In this document: positions 23,426 through 34,774 of the stretch, piece by piece
Layout of the letters: each line of letters begins with the position of its first letter
How positions within the stretch are numbered: the stretch's first letter is position 1
Origin: Amylostereum areolatum
Taxonomy: Eukaryota > Basidiomycota > Agaricomycetes > Russulales > Stereaceae
Reading direction: 5' to 3'
DNA length: 64,000 nt
NCBI GenBank assembly: GCA_012932865.1
Contig: SAXG01000082.1
Coordinates: 107,209-171,208, forward strand
The notes under the pieces: generated by a model
The model's input: the letters and a program-made list of their open reading frames with translations, nothing else
What the model was told of the DNA's origin: nothing
Databases searched by the model: none
Made by a program: the position numbers and the translations under genes

Positions 23426-24682
23426 ATGGCTGCCCAGTGGATCCGCACCGACCCTCAACCCCCTCTCCCCGCCGAACTTACCAACTGCACCGAAATCGGT
23501 GGAACATGGAACATCGTCATCGGCCAAACTGGCTCTCCCATCCAACACATGAATAACGGCACCGACAATGCCTGGCTCATGGAAGTAAATGGCCGATGGG
23601 TCGCCATCCCTGCCGTGCTTGTTGCTGCCCTCAACCTGCCACCCCCCACCGTCAACGTCACGGCCCCCCCCATCACCGTCAACCCCCCTGCGGTCACTGT
23701 TAGTGCCCCAGCCGCCGCCGCCGCCAGACCCCCCCGAAAGAAAGTCCACGCAAAAACTCCTGAAGGCTTCTCTGGGAAACGAGAGGACTTCAATGACTGG
23801 ATGCGGTCGTGCGAGGAATACATGCGAGCCGCTGAGGATGACCTCGTGACGGACAAGGACAAAGTCCTCTTCATTCTCACCTACATGACGGGGGAGGCAG
23901 CACGCACCTGGAAGGCCGAGTATGAGGATGCACACTTGGCCAATGGAGCCATGGTCGCCTGGGTGGACTTCCACAAAGCACTCAAAGGGGCCTTCACCGA
24001 CGTCAATGAGCAGCACCGTGCCGCAGTCGAACTGGACGGGTTCAAACAGACGAAGGGTACCACTGCCCATGAATACTTCGCCAAGTTCGAGCAACTCGCA
24101 AGGAAGGCAGGATACTCCACGGCGCAGGACCCTATCCACCTCATGCAGCTGCTCAAACACAACGTCTACTATCGGACCATCGACTCCATCTACGACAGCG
24201 GCCACGTTCCTCAGAAATATGAGGACCTCAAAGAGCGCATCATCCTGATCGACGGTCTGCGACAGGAGCGGGAGGACCTTAAGACCCAGCGCAGTGGACC
24301 CGTGCAGAACCAAAAACCCAAAGGACAAGGATCGTCCAATGGGCAACAAGGGGGGCAGGTCCCATGGCGCCGCGATGGAACCGGCACGGTGCATGGTGGC
24401 AAAGGTCAGCCGATGGACGTCAACCGTGTCGACATCAAGGGGCGATGCTTCCGCTGCGGACAGAATGGCCACCAGGTGCGGGACTGCAGGGTGGACGTGA
24501 AGAACATCCGAGACATGTGGGGGAGGGACCGGTACACGGAACCACCAAAGCGGGAGGCTCGAGCACAGACGTTCGAGACACCCACTGCCTGGGCTAGGAG
24601 CCTGTCGGCCGAAGATCGGAAAAGCGTGATGGACGCGCTTCAAGCTCAGCCGAAGGGGGAGGAGAAGAAGGAGGGTTTTTGA
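23426..24682 (+). CDS. gag: gag of element 2
   Basis: 418 codons, open in this copy. After a Pro/Ala/Thr-rich segment comes the retrotransposon Gag core (EGFSGKREDFNDWMRSCEEY, ILTYMTGEAARTWK, KGTTAHEYFAKFEQLARKAG). A single CCHC knuckle follows (CFRCGQNGHQVRDC) near residue 345, which would bind RNA. ATG 23426 is the first after the upstream TAA, but the frame is open back to that stop. The last codons GAG GGT TTT TGA make the slip site to pol. This is the better template of the two gag copies. Confidence 0.9.
   Translation: MAAQWIRTDPQPPLPAELTNCTEIGGTWNIVIGQTGSPIQHMNNGTDNAWLMEVNGRWVAIPAVLVAALNLPPPTVNVTAPPITVNPPAVTVSAPAAAAARPPRKKVHAKTPEGFSGKREDFNDWMRSCEEYMRAAEDDLVTDKDKVLFILTYMTGEAARTWKAEYEDAHLANGAMVAWVDFHKALKGAFTDVNEQHRAAVELDGFKQTKGTTAHEYFAKFEQLARKAGYSTAQDPIHLMQLLKHNVYYRTIDSIYDSGHVPQKYEDLKERIILIDGLRQEREDLKTQRSGPVQNQKPKGQGSSNGQQGGQVPWRRDGTGTVHGGKGQPMDVNRVDIKGRCFRCGQNGHQVRDCRVDVKNIRDMWGRDRYTEPPKREARAQTFETPTAWARSLSAEDRKSVMDALQAQPKGEEKKEGF
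24673..24679 (+). promoter_or_regulatory. Candidate -1 ribosomal frameshift site GGGTTTT
   Basis: In the gag frame the bases split as G GGT TTT followed directly by TGA, which fits the X XXY YYZ rule for -1 slippage. A one-base slip puts the ribosome into the frame of pol (TTG AGG GGG CTG ACG ATG). The same heptamer is in element 1 at 18675-18681. Whether the following G-rich stretch folds was not tested. Confidence 0.55.
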
Positions 24683-27600
24683 GGGGGCTGACGATGTACA
24701 CGGCATCTGAAGCCCAAGTTTCTGTTTCTCGCTCGTCTGGTTTTGTTGCGCCATCGGTGGCCTGGTTCTCGTTTACATATGCGCATTGTTGATTCGGACT
24801 GTACTACTACGGGGGATATCCCCATTATGACTTCTCTTACGGACTCTATCGGTACGGGCACGCGTCCCGTTGTTATTTTAGATACTCAGGCTTCGATTTG
24901 TGAGCCTTCGGCTTTGGATACGGCATCGGTTTCGGCTTCAGTTTTGGATACGGCTTTTGGATACGGACTCGGTTTTGGATATGGACCCTGTGAAGTCAGG
25001 GACAACGCCGTGCGATGGAAGGGGCACGGCGCCCAAATCATGTTATATGGCACCTGGAACGGCTCAATGGACGCTTCGTCGCTTAAGGGAAGACAAACCC
25101 GAAAGTGCGATTGCAATCCTTCGCATCTGGACACACCACCGACGCCGTGACGAGGCTACTTATGAAGCCATCAAGGAAATAACTGGCATGGGAGACGAGT
25201 TAGCATGTCAAGCTCTACTAGAGCTCGCCACTCCTATGCAGTTCATACGCTCCTCCAGCGCCAAGGAACAAACGGTCATTCCCACACAACTGGTGGTAGA
25301 TTCCAAGCGCATTGTCAAAGCTCTCGCACTCCTGGACAGTGGTTGCACTGGCTCGTGTATCAACACGAAGTTTGTACAGGAAAATCACATCCCCACGCGA
25401 CGGACTGCTCGCCCAATCCCAGTACGAAATGCAGACGGCACTCTCAACACAGGAGGTCCCATCACGGAATATGTCACACTTCGCCTAAATATTCAAGACC
25501 ATGAAGAAAACATTGACCTGGCGGTCTCCAATCTAGGAGATACGGACCTTTTCATTGGACATGAGTGGCTAAAGAAGCACAACCCTCACATCGACTGGAA
25601 ATCCGGGTCAATTGAATTCGACCGATGCCCTATCAGCTGCTCTCGTCCCCCTCCCCTCCTCAATATCGATGATGATGAAGAGGAGGAGGAAGAGCCAGTC
25701 CACATGGAAAAGGACGAGCAGCTGTTTGCTTTCGACTGGGATGGCTACAAAGCGACATACCACATCCGGACCCATGCATCGGACATTGCAATTGAAGAGC
25801 ACGCTAAGAAAAAGGAACAGACCTTCTCTGAGCGAGTCCCAACGGCGTACCACGAATTCAAGGACATCTTTGACAAAGACGACTTCGACAAGCTCCCTGA
25901 GCGACGCCCATGGGACCACGCCATTGAGCTCACTCCTAACTTCAAACCGGTCGATTGCAAAGTTTACCCCCTCACATTGGACGAGCAGAAGCAACTGGAC
26001 GCCTTTTTGGAAGAGAACCTGAGATCTGGCCGGATCCAACCGTCCAAATCACCCATGGCCTCCCCATTCTTCTTCATCAAGAAAAAAGACGGCTCGCTAC
26101 GTCCTGTGCAGGACTATCGAAAGCTCAATGAGATGACAATAAAGAACCGTTACCCGCTCCCGCTCATCCAAGAGTTGGTTGACAAGCTTAAGGGAGCACG
26201 GCACTTTACCAAGCTCGATGTCCGATGGGGGTACAACAATGTTCGGATTAAAGAAGGGGACGAATGGAAAGCTGCATTCCGCACGAACAAAGGTCTCTAC
26301 GAGCCTACGGTCATGTTCTTTGGACTCACCAACTCCCCGTCTACGTTCCAAGCCATGATGAATGACCTGTTCAAAGACTTGATCCACCAAGGAGTCGTGG
26401 TCGTCTATTTGGACGACATCCTCATCTTCACACATACGCTAGAAGAACATCGTCGGATAGTCAAGGAGGTCCTTCGGATCCTGCGAGAAAACAAACTCTA
26501 TCTAAAGCCAGAAAAGTGCGAGTTTGAGAAGGCAGAAATCGAATACCTGGGCATGATTGTCGGCGGAGGAAGGGTTCGCATGGATCCAGCAAAGGTCGCG
26601 GCAATCACCAATTGGCCAGCCCCCAAAACGAAGAAACAACTCCAATCGTTTTTGGGCTTTTGCAACTTCTACCGTCGCTTTATCAAGGACTTCAGCGGCA
26701 TTGCTCACCCAATGACTAAACTCACTGGGAAGACGGAATGGGTCTGGGACACTCCACAGCAGGAGGCTTTTGAGGAACTCAAGCGACGTATAACATCGCA
26801 GCCAGTTCTAGCAATCCCTACAGACGATGGGCAGTTCCGTGTCGAGGCGGACTCCTCTGATTATGCCACGGGCGCGGTACTTTCGCAACAACAGGACAAT
26901 GGCAAATGGCACCCGGTCGCCTTCCTCTCAAAGTCCCTCAGCGAAGCTGAGAGGAACTATGAGATTTATGACAAGGAATTACTGGCTATCATGACGGCGC
27001 TAGAGGAATGGAGACAATACCTCATGGGAGCACGACAGGAGTTTGAAATCTGGTCGGATCATCGCAATCTCACGTACTTCCGCAAGGCGCAGAAGCTAAA
27101 TCGGAGACAAGCACGATGGTTAACGGAGCTACAAGAGTATCATTGTACGCTACTCCACAAGCCTGGCAAAACAATGGGTAAACCCGACGCTATTTCCGAC
27201 TAGCGGGCCTTGAGAAGGGGGAGAAAAGACAATGAAAACATTGTCCTCCTGAAACCGGAACTCTTTCGCGCCCTCAACCATGCAGGAATTATAACCAATG
27301 GACCTGACAATGTCTTCATTGAGCGGATTCAGGAGGCTACCTTACTCCGAGACCATGCAGTAGAACGCGCCTTAGCACTCAAAGTGAAGGGATGGCTGGA
27401 ACACGCAGATGGAACGATCACCTGGCAACACAGACTCTATGTCCCAAGAGACAAAGGACTCCGTGCAGACATCATCCAAGCTCATCATGACGGCCCGCTT
27501 GTCGGTCATCCAGGACGATACAAGACCCATGAGCTCATCACGCGCAACTACTGGTGGCCTGCCATTAGAGACGATGTCCGGAAATATGTTGAAGGATGTG

Positions 27601-28856
27601 AGACCTGCCAACGTACCAAGATTAGACATGATCGCATTGCCGCTCCACTCCACCCACATGACCCGCCACAAGCGCCTTGGGAGCATGTATCCATCGACTT
27701 TGTCATGCCGCTCCCAGTCTCGGATGGAAAAGACGCCATCTGCAATGTGAACTGCATGGGTACCAAGCAGGTTGTATTCTGGGCCACGACCAAAGACCTA
27801 ACGGAGGACGAACTCGCCTTCGAGTACCTACGCGAGGTGGTCCCCCATCATGGAATTCCTAGAAAGATCGTCAGCGACCGTGGCAGCGTGTTTGTCTCCA
27901 AATTCACCACGGCATTGTTCCAACTGTTAGGCATTGAAGGGAACCCGTCCACGGCGTATCACCCTCAGACGGACGGACAGACCGAACGCTCCAACATGAC
28001 CATGGAAAACTACCTTCGCATCTTCGTCAATCAACGACAGGACAATTGGACACGTTACCTCCCACTTGCCATGACTGCGCTCAACAACATGGTCCATAGT
28101 TCGATTGGGATGTCTCCCAACTTTGCCAACTATGGTCGGGAACTCTACCTGGGGACAAACCCTCGACGTGAAACAGACAACCCATCGGCGAACGAGTTTG
28201 CACAACGCATGCGAGACATCTATGAGGAAGCCCGCTCTGCGCTAAAGGCAGCACAGGACGATCAAAAGCGCTTTTACGATCGCAAGAAGGACGAACCAAT
28301 AGATTACAAAATTGGCGACTTCGTCTGGCTGGAAGCCAAGACCAGAGATGGCCAAACCGTAATCAAAACGGCACGTCCTATGCAAAAGCTAGATGACAAG
28401 CGCTTTGGTCCTTTCGAAATCCTGGAGAAAGTCGGAGCATCGGCTTACAAGCTTCGCCTCCCTACATCCTGGTCACGAAAACATCCGGTCTTCAACGAGT
28501 CCCTCCTATCTCCACACAACGGTCCCGCCTTTGACAATCAGAAAGCACCTACACCTCCACCGCCAGAGTTAGTCCAAGGAGAGGAAGTCTATGAGGTCGA
28601 AAAGATTATAGACTCCAAGAAGGTTGGTCGCGGCTTCAAGTACCTCGTCAAATGGAAAGGCTACCCAGACAATGACAATACTTGGGAGCCTCTCACCAAT
28701 CTCCAGAATGCCAAGAAACGCATTGACGACTTCCACCGTGAACATCCGGGTGCCCCGAAACCTGCACGCCTTAATCGTTGGAAACTTCTGTCGGAGGAAG
28801 AAACTGGATCTGATTACGACGAGGACGTCGAATCTAAGGAAGGGGTGATGTCATGA
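24683..28856 (+). pseudogene. pol: pol of element 2: protease, RT, RNase H, integrase, chromodomain (frameshifted)
   Basis: Domain order is the same as in element 1. The long open part 24900-27203 covers protease (LLDSGCTGSC), RT (YLDDILIF) and RNase H (VEADSSDYATGAVLSQ), all in one frame here. One C is missing near 27197 and an extra A is present near 27228, so a TAG appears at the RNase H/integrase junction. The integrase and chromodomain are open again to the stop at 28854-28856, which lies within the first bases of the 3' LTR. Extra bases near 24752 and 24955 shift the first 70 codons. Element 1 is intact at these four points, so the two copies complement each other. Confidence 0.9.
28836..28848 (+). 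other. Polypurine tract of element 2
   Basis: AAGGAAGGGGTGA directly precedes the TG of the 3' LTR. This is the expected place for plus-strand DNA priming. Confidence 0.75.
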
Positions 28857-29306
28857 ACGGTCTATAATTTTCTTTTTACTTTACATCGGTTACACGCTTT
28901 AGGACTTATCGACTTATCACCGGTCCGGCTCCACCTTGGCCCGGACCCGGCTCATCTATATCCCGCCCGGACCCACGTGACTCATCTCGGTCCGGGTCTG
29001 ACTCCTTTCTCTTGACTCATGCTGTACGATACTGACTCATGCTGTGCTCTTTTACATATGACTGCTTACTTATACTTGGTCTGCTTACTGATCGCCGTGT
29101 ATTGGTTGCTTACCTAAGTCTCTCTCCTCTTGTGTATATAAGGCTCGCTCTCGCTGTACATATTCCTTATCTCGAGCTAGTCAATTCTACCGACTTTGCT
29201 TGCTTTCCCTTGTCTGTCGCCGTGTCTGATCGGCTCCCCTCTGTCGTCCTCATCTTCTAGTCAGCTGTGTCGTAACTTGGTGCTGTCGCACTAGTCGTTG
29301 CTGACA
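28849..29306 (+). repeat. LTR D (3' LTR of element 2)
   Basis: 458 bp. It has CATATGACTGC near 29056 and TTATCGACTTATC near 28908, the same alleles as LTR A at the far end of the palindrome. Confidence 0.95.
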
Positions 29307-30642
29307 CCGTCCCGCAGGTTTGGGACGCCGGGCCCATCCTGGCAGCGCACGCCTTCCCTGCCTCCCTCTGAAATCGGGCATTCGGCAGGTCCCGTGGTCG
29401 TTCAGGTTCCGCTGAAGCCGGACGTGGTGCCCAGTCAGGTGCTCGACCTTTCAATGCCAGAACTCGAGGCCTGGATGAGCCGCCAGACGGATGGGGTGCG
29501 GATTGCGGATGCAGCGCTCCGAATGGCGGCCAGATCCCGCACAGAGATTTCCGCCCTGCGTTCTCAGCTAACAGAGGCTTCTCGCCAGGCGCAACGATAC
29601 CGAGCGGAGTCAGCTGGAGCGCTGCAGGTAATCAAAGGGTTGACGGCAGCCCTCCGTCGCGCAAATATTCCGGGCCTCGAATTGGCGGCTGATCTCATCC
29701 CGCCTTCTCCTTCGCTGTCTCCACTATTGCTTTCAGCCTCACGAAGCGGGTCCCCTCTCGCGGCGGGGGTGCATCTACAGCCTTTCGATCCCCGGCCCTC
29801 ACCCCTCCAGACTGTCACGGCCCTTTCGTCAGCGCTCGTCGGCGTTAGCCCAGGCCTCCGCTCTCCACCGCCTGCAGCGATGGCCACGGTTCCAGAGGGC
29901 GCGGATACAGGGGCACGGAGCACCACGGCTCCCCCGGCGAACCTCGTGCAGTTGGATTCCCTACACCCGCCGCTGGTGCAGGACGATTCGCTGGCAAGTA
30001 GTGGTGACGCCGGAGGTGCGGCGATGCACGACATCGACGTCGAGATGATCCCGGGCGACGATGCACAGCCCCCTCCTTCGACTCCGACCTTGCCACTGAC
30101 CTGTACCGGATCGTTCTCTTGAGGTTCAACAGGACGCAGAGGTCTCCGCTTCCGGTGGGCAGATGCCTCCCACTTCCGGCGTTGATCCCGCCTCACCGTC
30201 ACCCGCAGGGCAGAGGTCCGGCGATAGTCGAGGAACCGAGCTGATGGAGGAGGTTTCTCGTCCGGACACTGCCGTTGGGGGCGTCGGAGAACCGCATTCC
30301 TCGCCTGGAAGTACCCCCGCAGTTCTCCATAGGTCTCCTCTCCGTGGGCGTTCCAAGAGCGCATCTCTGCGGGAGATCGTCCCTGGAGCGCGGCCGCGAG
30401 GCCCACATATGACGCCCTCGAACCCGCCAGAGTTTCCTATCGAAGACAGCGACGGAAACCCCTCCCAAGACACCCTCATTGACACTTCCTGCGATGTTGC
30501 AGACCCTTTGTTAGGCCGCGTTGGGGAGCAGGCCAAGAACGAGGACATTGAAATGGGGGATGAGGTCCCGGCACCGTCTGAGGAAGCCTCCGTCGTCGCA
30601 GAGGGAATCCGCAGGGAGGTAAACGAGGATGGGTCATCATGA
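29307..30642 (+). pseudogene. 3' half of the split host gene
   Basis: The sequence after LTR D starts with CCGTC, the copy of the target site, and continues the frame of the inverted spacer (RRFGTPGPSWQRTPSLPPS). It has a helical charged segment (LDLSMPELEAWMSRQTDG, RTEISALRSQLTEASRQAQR, IKGLTAALRRANIPGLELA) that may form a coiled coil, then Ser/Pro-rich sequence. The frame closes at 30122. A second frame (about 30125-30642) has the same style (DIEMGDEVPAPSEEASVV) and ends at TGA 30640-30642. An intron or frameshift between about 30000 and 30140 probably joins them, but I could not fix it. Confidence 0.6.
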
Positions 30643-30979
30643 AGGGTTACTGCCGCTGGCGAGTTGAGTTTACGGGTTTGTGGAGAAATGATGCTGCAAT
30701 GTACGTTACCGCTATCATTTGAATAATGTTCCAATTGCGTCGGAAGGCTGCATCTACCGCCCATTCGTTCCGCCAAGGCTCCCCGAGTGACTGAATGCGG
30801 ATGCCTTGTTTGCTTTGAGATAGAGCCCGGCGGGTTTCATCAAATAATAGGCAGTGGCCATGCGTAGTTGTTTGTGAGCATAGCAATTGGCCAGGAGGCA
30901 TGACTGAGATGTGAGCGAGGCCCTTGGTTCCTACGGCGCGATCCGTGCGGTGTCTCGCCAAGATGCACTCTTGCCAGGG
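30643..30979. other. Gap between the split gene and the minisatellite
   Basis: No coding evidence on either strand. Unique sequence leading into the 14-bp repeat. Confidence 0.4.
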
Positions 30980-31500
30980 AATTCCCCGTGGAGAATACCC
31001 CGCGGCAAGTTTCCCGCAGAAACTTCCCCGCGGCAAATTCCACTCCGCAAGATCCCCGCGGCAAGATCCCCGCGGAGGATTTGAGTCGGAGATTCCCCTG
31101 CAGGATTCCCCTTGGTGCATGTAAAATGACGGACTCGCCCCTTCGCACTGCCCAGCGCAAGCGACGCGTACGTATGTTTTCGTGAGACATGTGCCACAAC
31201 ACCTTACGGAAGGGGACACCGCGCCGAAAATGGGCTGTGAAATCGAGCCCGGGAACATTTACCGCGAACATTGTCCCGCGAGAAATTTGCCGCGGGGAAT
31301 TACCCGCGGCAGGATCCCCGCGGAAACGACCCCGCGGCATCTTCCCTGCGGAGAATTCTCCCTGCGGAGAATTGTCCGGGGCGAATTCCCCGCGGAGACG
31401 TCCCCGCGGGACATTCCTCCCGGCATATTCCCCGTGGAGCGCTTTCCGCGGCAAATTCCCCGCGGAGAATTCCCCGCGGCGCATTCCCAGTGACGCAATG
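30980..31500. repeat. 14-bp CCGCGG minisatellite, two blocks
   Basis: Block one (about 30980-31110) and block two (about 31255-31490) consist of 14-base units with consensus AATTCCCCGCGGAG or AATTCCCCGCGGCA. In block one CCGCGG starts at 31000, 31028, 31056 and 31070, all steps of 14. The core TCCCCGCGGGGA is nearly palindromic. About 140 bases of unique sequence separate the blocks. ORFs across them on both strands are by-products of the repeat. Confidence 0.85.
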
Positions 31501-31749
31501 TCCGTGGTAAATCCTCCGGGGCTCGACTTCGCGGGCTGTTTTGGGCGCCGTGTTGTAGTAAGGCCAGGGCCTTTTCACCTGTTCAATGAAAAACACTGGG
31601 TCAGTCTGGTATCAGGCGTGCAATCGATTCATTCAACAAGGAGCAAGAACGCAGTAAACGAGTACATGAAAGAATACATTGAACAACAGGAGACTACGCT
31701 GGTGAGAGAGACAAGGAAGCTCCGCAAACTCCCCGTATCAAAGATGCAC
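31501..31749. other. 3' flank of the 869-aa gene
   Basis: Unique sequence between the minisatellite and the stop of the minus-strand gene. Nothing else is seen. Confidence 0.4.
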
Positions 31750-34700
31750 TCATCGACGCTTGGATGGCACCTTTGTCGGGGACCGCCTACCATCGATGAT
31801 GTTGTCGGCACTCCGCCGCCGGGCGACCCGCTGGTCTTCTCGCCGAAGTGTCATACCGGCCGGTTGGCCACCCGCAGCTACTGTGGCCACATGATCCCTA
31901 CCGCCACTGGCAGCAGTGAGGCGCTGTCGCGTAATCCCACCGTCGCTCGGCCCACCACCAGACTCCAGGGGGACGGCCTCTGTCGATCGACGCTGCCACG
32001 GCTTCGACATGGTAAGGTCTTGTCGCATCCGATCACAAACAGTTAGGATTCTGTCATGATGCTCAATGGTGAGCTGGCTGGTCAGAAGCAAGCGTGGGGT
32101 GGACATGTTCCTGTCATCGTCGTCCGGGTCATTCCGCGCGAAATGCGCATCATGCGCGTCGCGGAGGAACAGTCCAAACGCAAGCGCAACTCTTTCCAGC
32201 AGACTAGTGGGAAGGATGTTCTTGCTCTTCACCCGCCGCCAGGGTCCGCTCTCCGCCCACTCAAAGAGGCGTTGCACCGCCGTGGCATCTGTGTGAATTT
32301 CGTCGGGAAGAAACCGCCGTGGGTAGTTGAAGTCGCCCCAAGCAACCATGCCGCTCGGTAAAATTGTGGGGCCAGGAAACTTCGGAAATGGTTAGCAAGG
32401 AGGACATGGGTGAGAGAAGAAGTCCTACTGTTGTCTGTGCCAATACCTCCACCAATTTCCGCCAAGGCTCATGCATTGATAGGCCGGTCATAAAGCTGCG
32501 TCGTTCTGCCGCTGTCTCGCCGTGTCCTAGAGGAGCGTCCACCGTAGCTTGCACAGGCCGTGGCCTCGGGATTCCGCCCAACTGGGAATGACGCTAGTGT
32601 TCCCCATCAGCAGGACTATTCTCTGTGGTAATGGACTGAACGTACAGAATCAATAGGAACGTCAATAAAAGGAGTCCCGGTGGGGGCTTCCTCCCGGGAG
32701 GGTGGCGAGGGTGGTCCGCGAAACGATGCCGGAGATGGGGGGGTGGAGGGGATTCTCTCTGGAGACGAACGTCTGGGAGTCTGGGGAAGCACGGGAGACC
32801 GCCGCGATGGACCTCCTGCAGCTTCTGGGAGTTCGGCGACGTTCGAGGCGCGAGAGCGTGTCGCTCCCGTGTCTCCCCCTGTCGCGGGTGCCTCTCTTTG
32901 CTTGTCATCCTGCAGCTCCCCTGGGGACGCCGCGGGCTCATTCACATGCACCTCCCGATCGTCCTGCTCAGATTCCTCCTCATCGGATAGCTCCACCCAT
33001 GTGGGTTTCAGAGGTCCAAAACCTTCCCGGAAGGGGCCAGGTTTGGTCTATGCCAATGTGAGACAAATGTCATGGATGAGAGCGGCAACACGTACCACGG
33101 GCCCGTCGTCCTCCTCATCGTCCTCCTGATCGTCATCAATGTCTATGTCGAGGTCGAAATTCTCCTCCTCCTCCTCCTGAAAGCCAGTCCACTGGTCGTT
33201 GTCGTCGTCATTGTCGTTGTCGTCATCAGTGTCTTCTTTGGCTTGTACCCGTGCTTGCGCCTGACGAACCTCCGCGGCGGCGGCCCGAGCCACGGTCTTT
33301 TTCGCCGCTTCCGCGGGAATGTTGTCTTTGTGGTAAGGAGTGCGGGCGGGAGTTAGAGTCCCTTCGCTATCGTATGCCTTGAAAGCAAATACTTTCTGTC
33401 TCTTCTGCGCCAAACTCTCCCACCGAGCGTATATGGCGATGAGGGACTTTGCTGAGACTTTGCTGATATCTCCGTCTATTTTTGCGCCGAGATACTTCTC
33501 GTCAATATAGGCGTAGCAGTCTTCTCCGAGTTTCTTCCACGGCACGGCAGCTGATGTGCCAGACGCAATCCCTGGATGAGAATGAGTCCAGAATTGGTAA
33601 GCCATCCTATATTCATTCTAAAGGAAACACGGACTGTAATGTACGCGCATGAAAGACCGGATGATTGGAAGGAGAGATCGACCATCCCTTCGCTCAGGCG
33701 GAGGGGGGAGCTTGGGTAGACCTTTCGCATCGAACTCGATCTCGATGCCGGGGTGCTTCACCTTCACCTCGATCGGTTTTCCTTCGTCATCGAGAGGGTC
33801 CTGATTGACTGTATTCTGGGTAAGCATTGTTTACGTATGTGAACTTACAGATACGCACGGAAGGCCTTCTCCATGAATGTCTTCCAGCGACGAAGGGCGA
33901 CCTCGCCCACCCCGTCCTTGAACATGTTCTTCAGCTTGGGACCTCCGTCGATATCTTCGTTGAATTCCACTCTAAAAAGGATTTCATCAAGTCTGTTCAT
34001 AACAATTGAGTGTGCACTCACAAATCAACGTCGACCCCACCGTCTCTGTCTTTCCTTCCCCAGTGGATCCCAACCCTGACCCCCATCGCGTTCCATGTGT
34101 AGTTTGCAAACTCACGGCAGACTTTCATGAAGTCTCGCTCGAACGTCCTGTGCCGGCGGGTGTGAGATTGGCCCGGAAAGGACGTGGAACACTCACTTTA
34201 TCCGCTCCTCGTCATCTGGACGTGTTTTATTCCACTTGCTGGCGGTGTGATTGTACGCCATTTTCTCCGCAGCGGGGAGGTTCTGCCACTGGCGGGATAG
34301 CTCCTTCCGGTATGCTCCCATATTGTACGTGAACCGTTTGCCCTCCACGGTGCCAGCGGGTTGCGACTTGGTGAGGGCTTGGAGAATACGGTCCTTCGCC
34401 TTTGATGCGAAGACGGACTGGCCAGTATATTTACGTGAATATTTCACGAATACCTTTGTCCCATTTTTTCGCCCGTTGTTGTAGAGGTAGTTGTTCAATT
34501 TCTACGCGGAATATCAGGTTAGGAAGAGGGGACGGTGTATCCAGGAAAAACCCACAATGCGCATGGCTTTTTTCACTTCAGGCGTCATCGCGGCCTTCCT
34601 GTCCTTCAACCACTTCGACTCCAGCTCCTTCATGGCGGTTCGAAGGATGGTCGCCCTCTCTGCCTTCGTGCCCCGCGTAAAATCCTCGAGGTAGCTCAGA

Positions 34701-34774
34701 ACGATACTTCGCTGTTCCTTCTCGTAGAACCACTGGGTTCCGTTTCGGAGCTGCCTCGCTGGGACCTGAGCCAT
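31750..34774 (-). CDS. 869-aa unknown protein in nine exons
   Basis: ATG 34774. Exons: 34556-34774, 34197-34501, 34022-34147, 33859-33971, 33658-33808, 33096-33606, 32646-33047, 32429-32581 and 31750-32379. Introns are 48-64 nt and the exons sum to 2610 nt, an exact 870 codons. The N-terminal third is basic and helical (RTAMKELESKWLKDRKAAM, YRKELSRQWQNLPAAEKMAY, RDFMKVCREFANYTWNAMG). Next comes an acidic Asp/Glu run (about 33110-33230), then a Ser/Pro-rich linker. The last part reads TILPSGMVAWGDFNYPRRF and SLLERVALAFGLFLRDAHDA and ends basic. I do not recognise the family. The acidic and proline-rich middle suggests a nuclear protein, but that is only an inference. One donor (GTCTTT at 33657) is weak. 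Confidence 0.75.

Larger units (their letters stand above)
21789..29306 (+). mobile_element. Ty3/gypsy chromodomain retrotransposon, element 2 (plus)
   Basis: A 7518-bp element in head-to-head inverted orientation to element 1, with the same gene order. The 5' LTR (21789-22246) is followed by a presumed self-priming primer-binding site; a polypurine tract (28836-28848) abuts the 3' LTR (28849-29306). Flanks are GAGAC on the inside left and CCGTC on the outside right, which are reverse complements of the flanks of element 1. Its gag is open. Its pol has one-base changes near 24752, 24955, 27197 and 27228, the third exposing a TAG. Confidence 0.95.

Noticed and set aside
30960..31500. Regularly spaced palindromic repeats, considered as CRISPR
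   Set aside because: Units are contiguous 14-base tandem repeats without unique spacers, in a eukaryotic context.
31189..32046. 285-codon plus ORF
   Set aside because: The first part is the CCGCGG minisatellite and the second is antisense to the last exon of the 869-aa gene.
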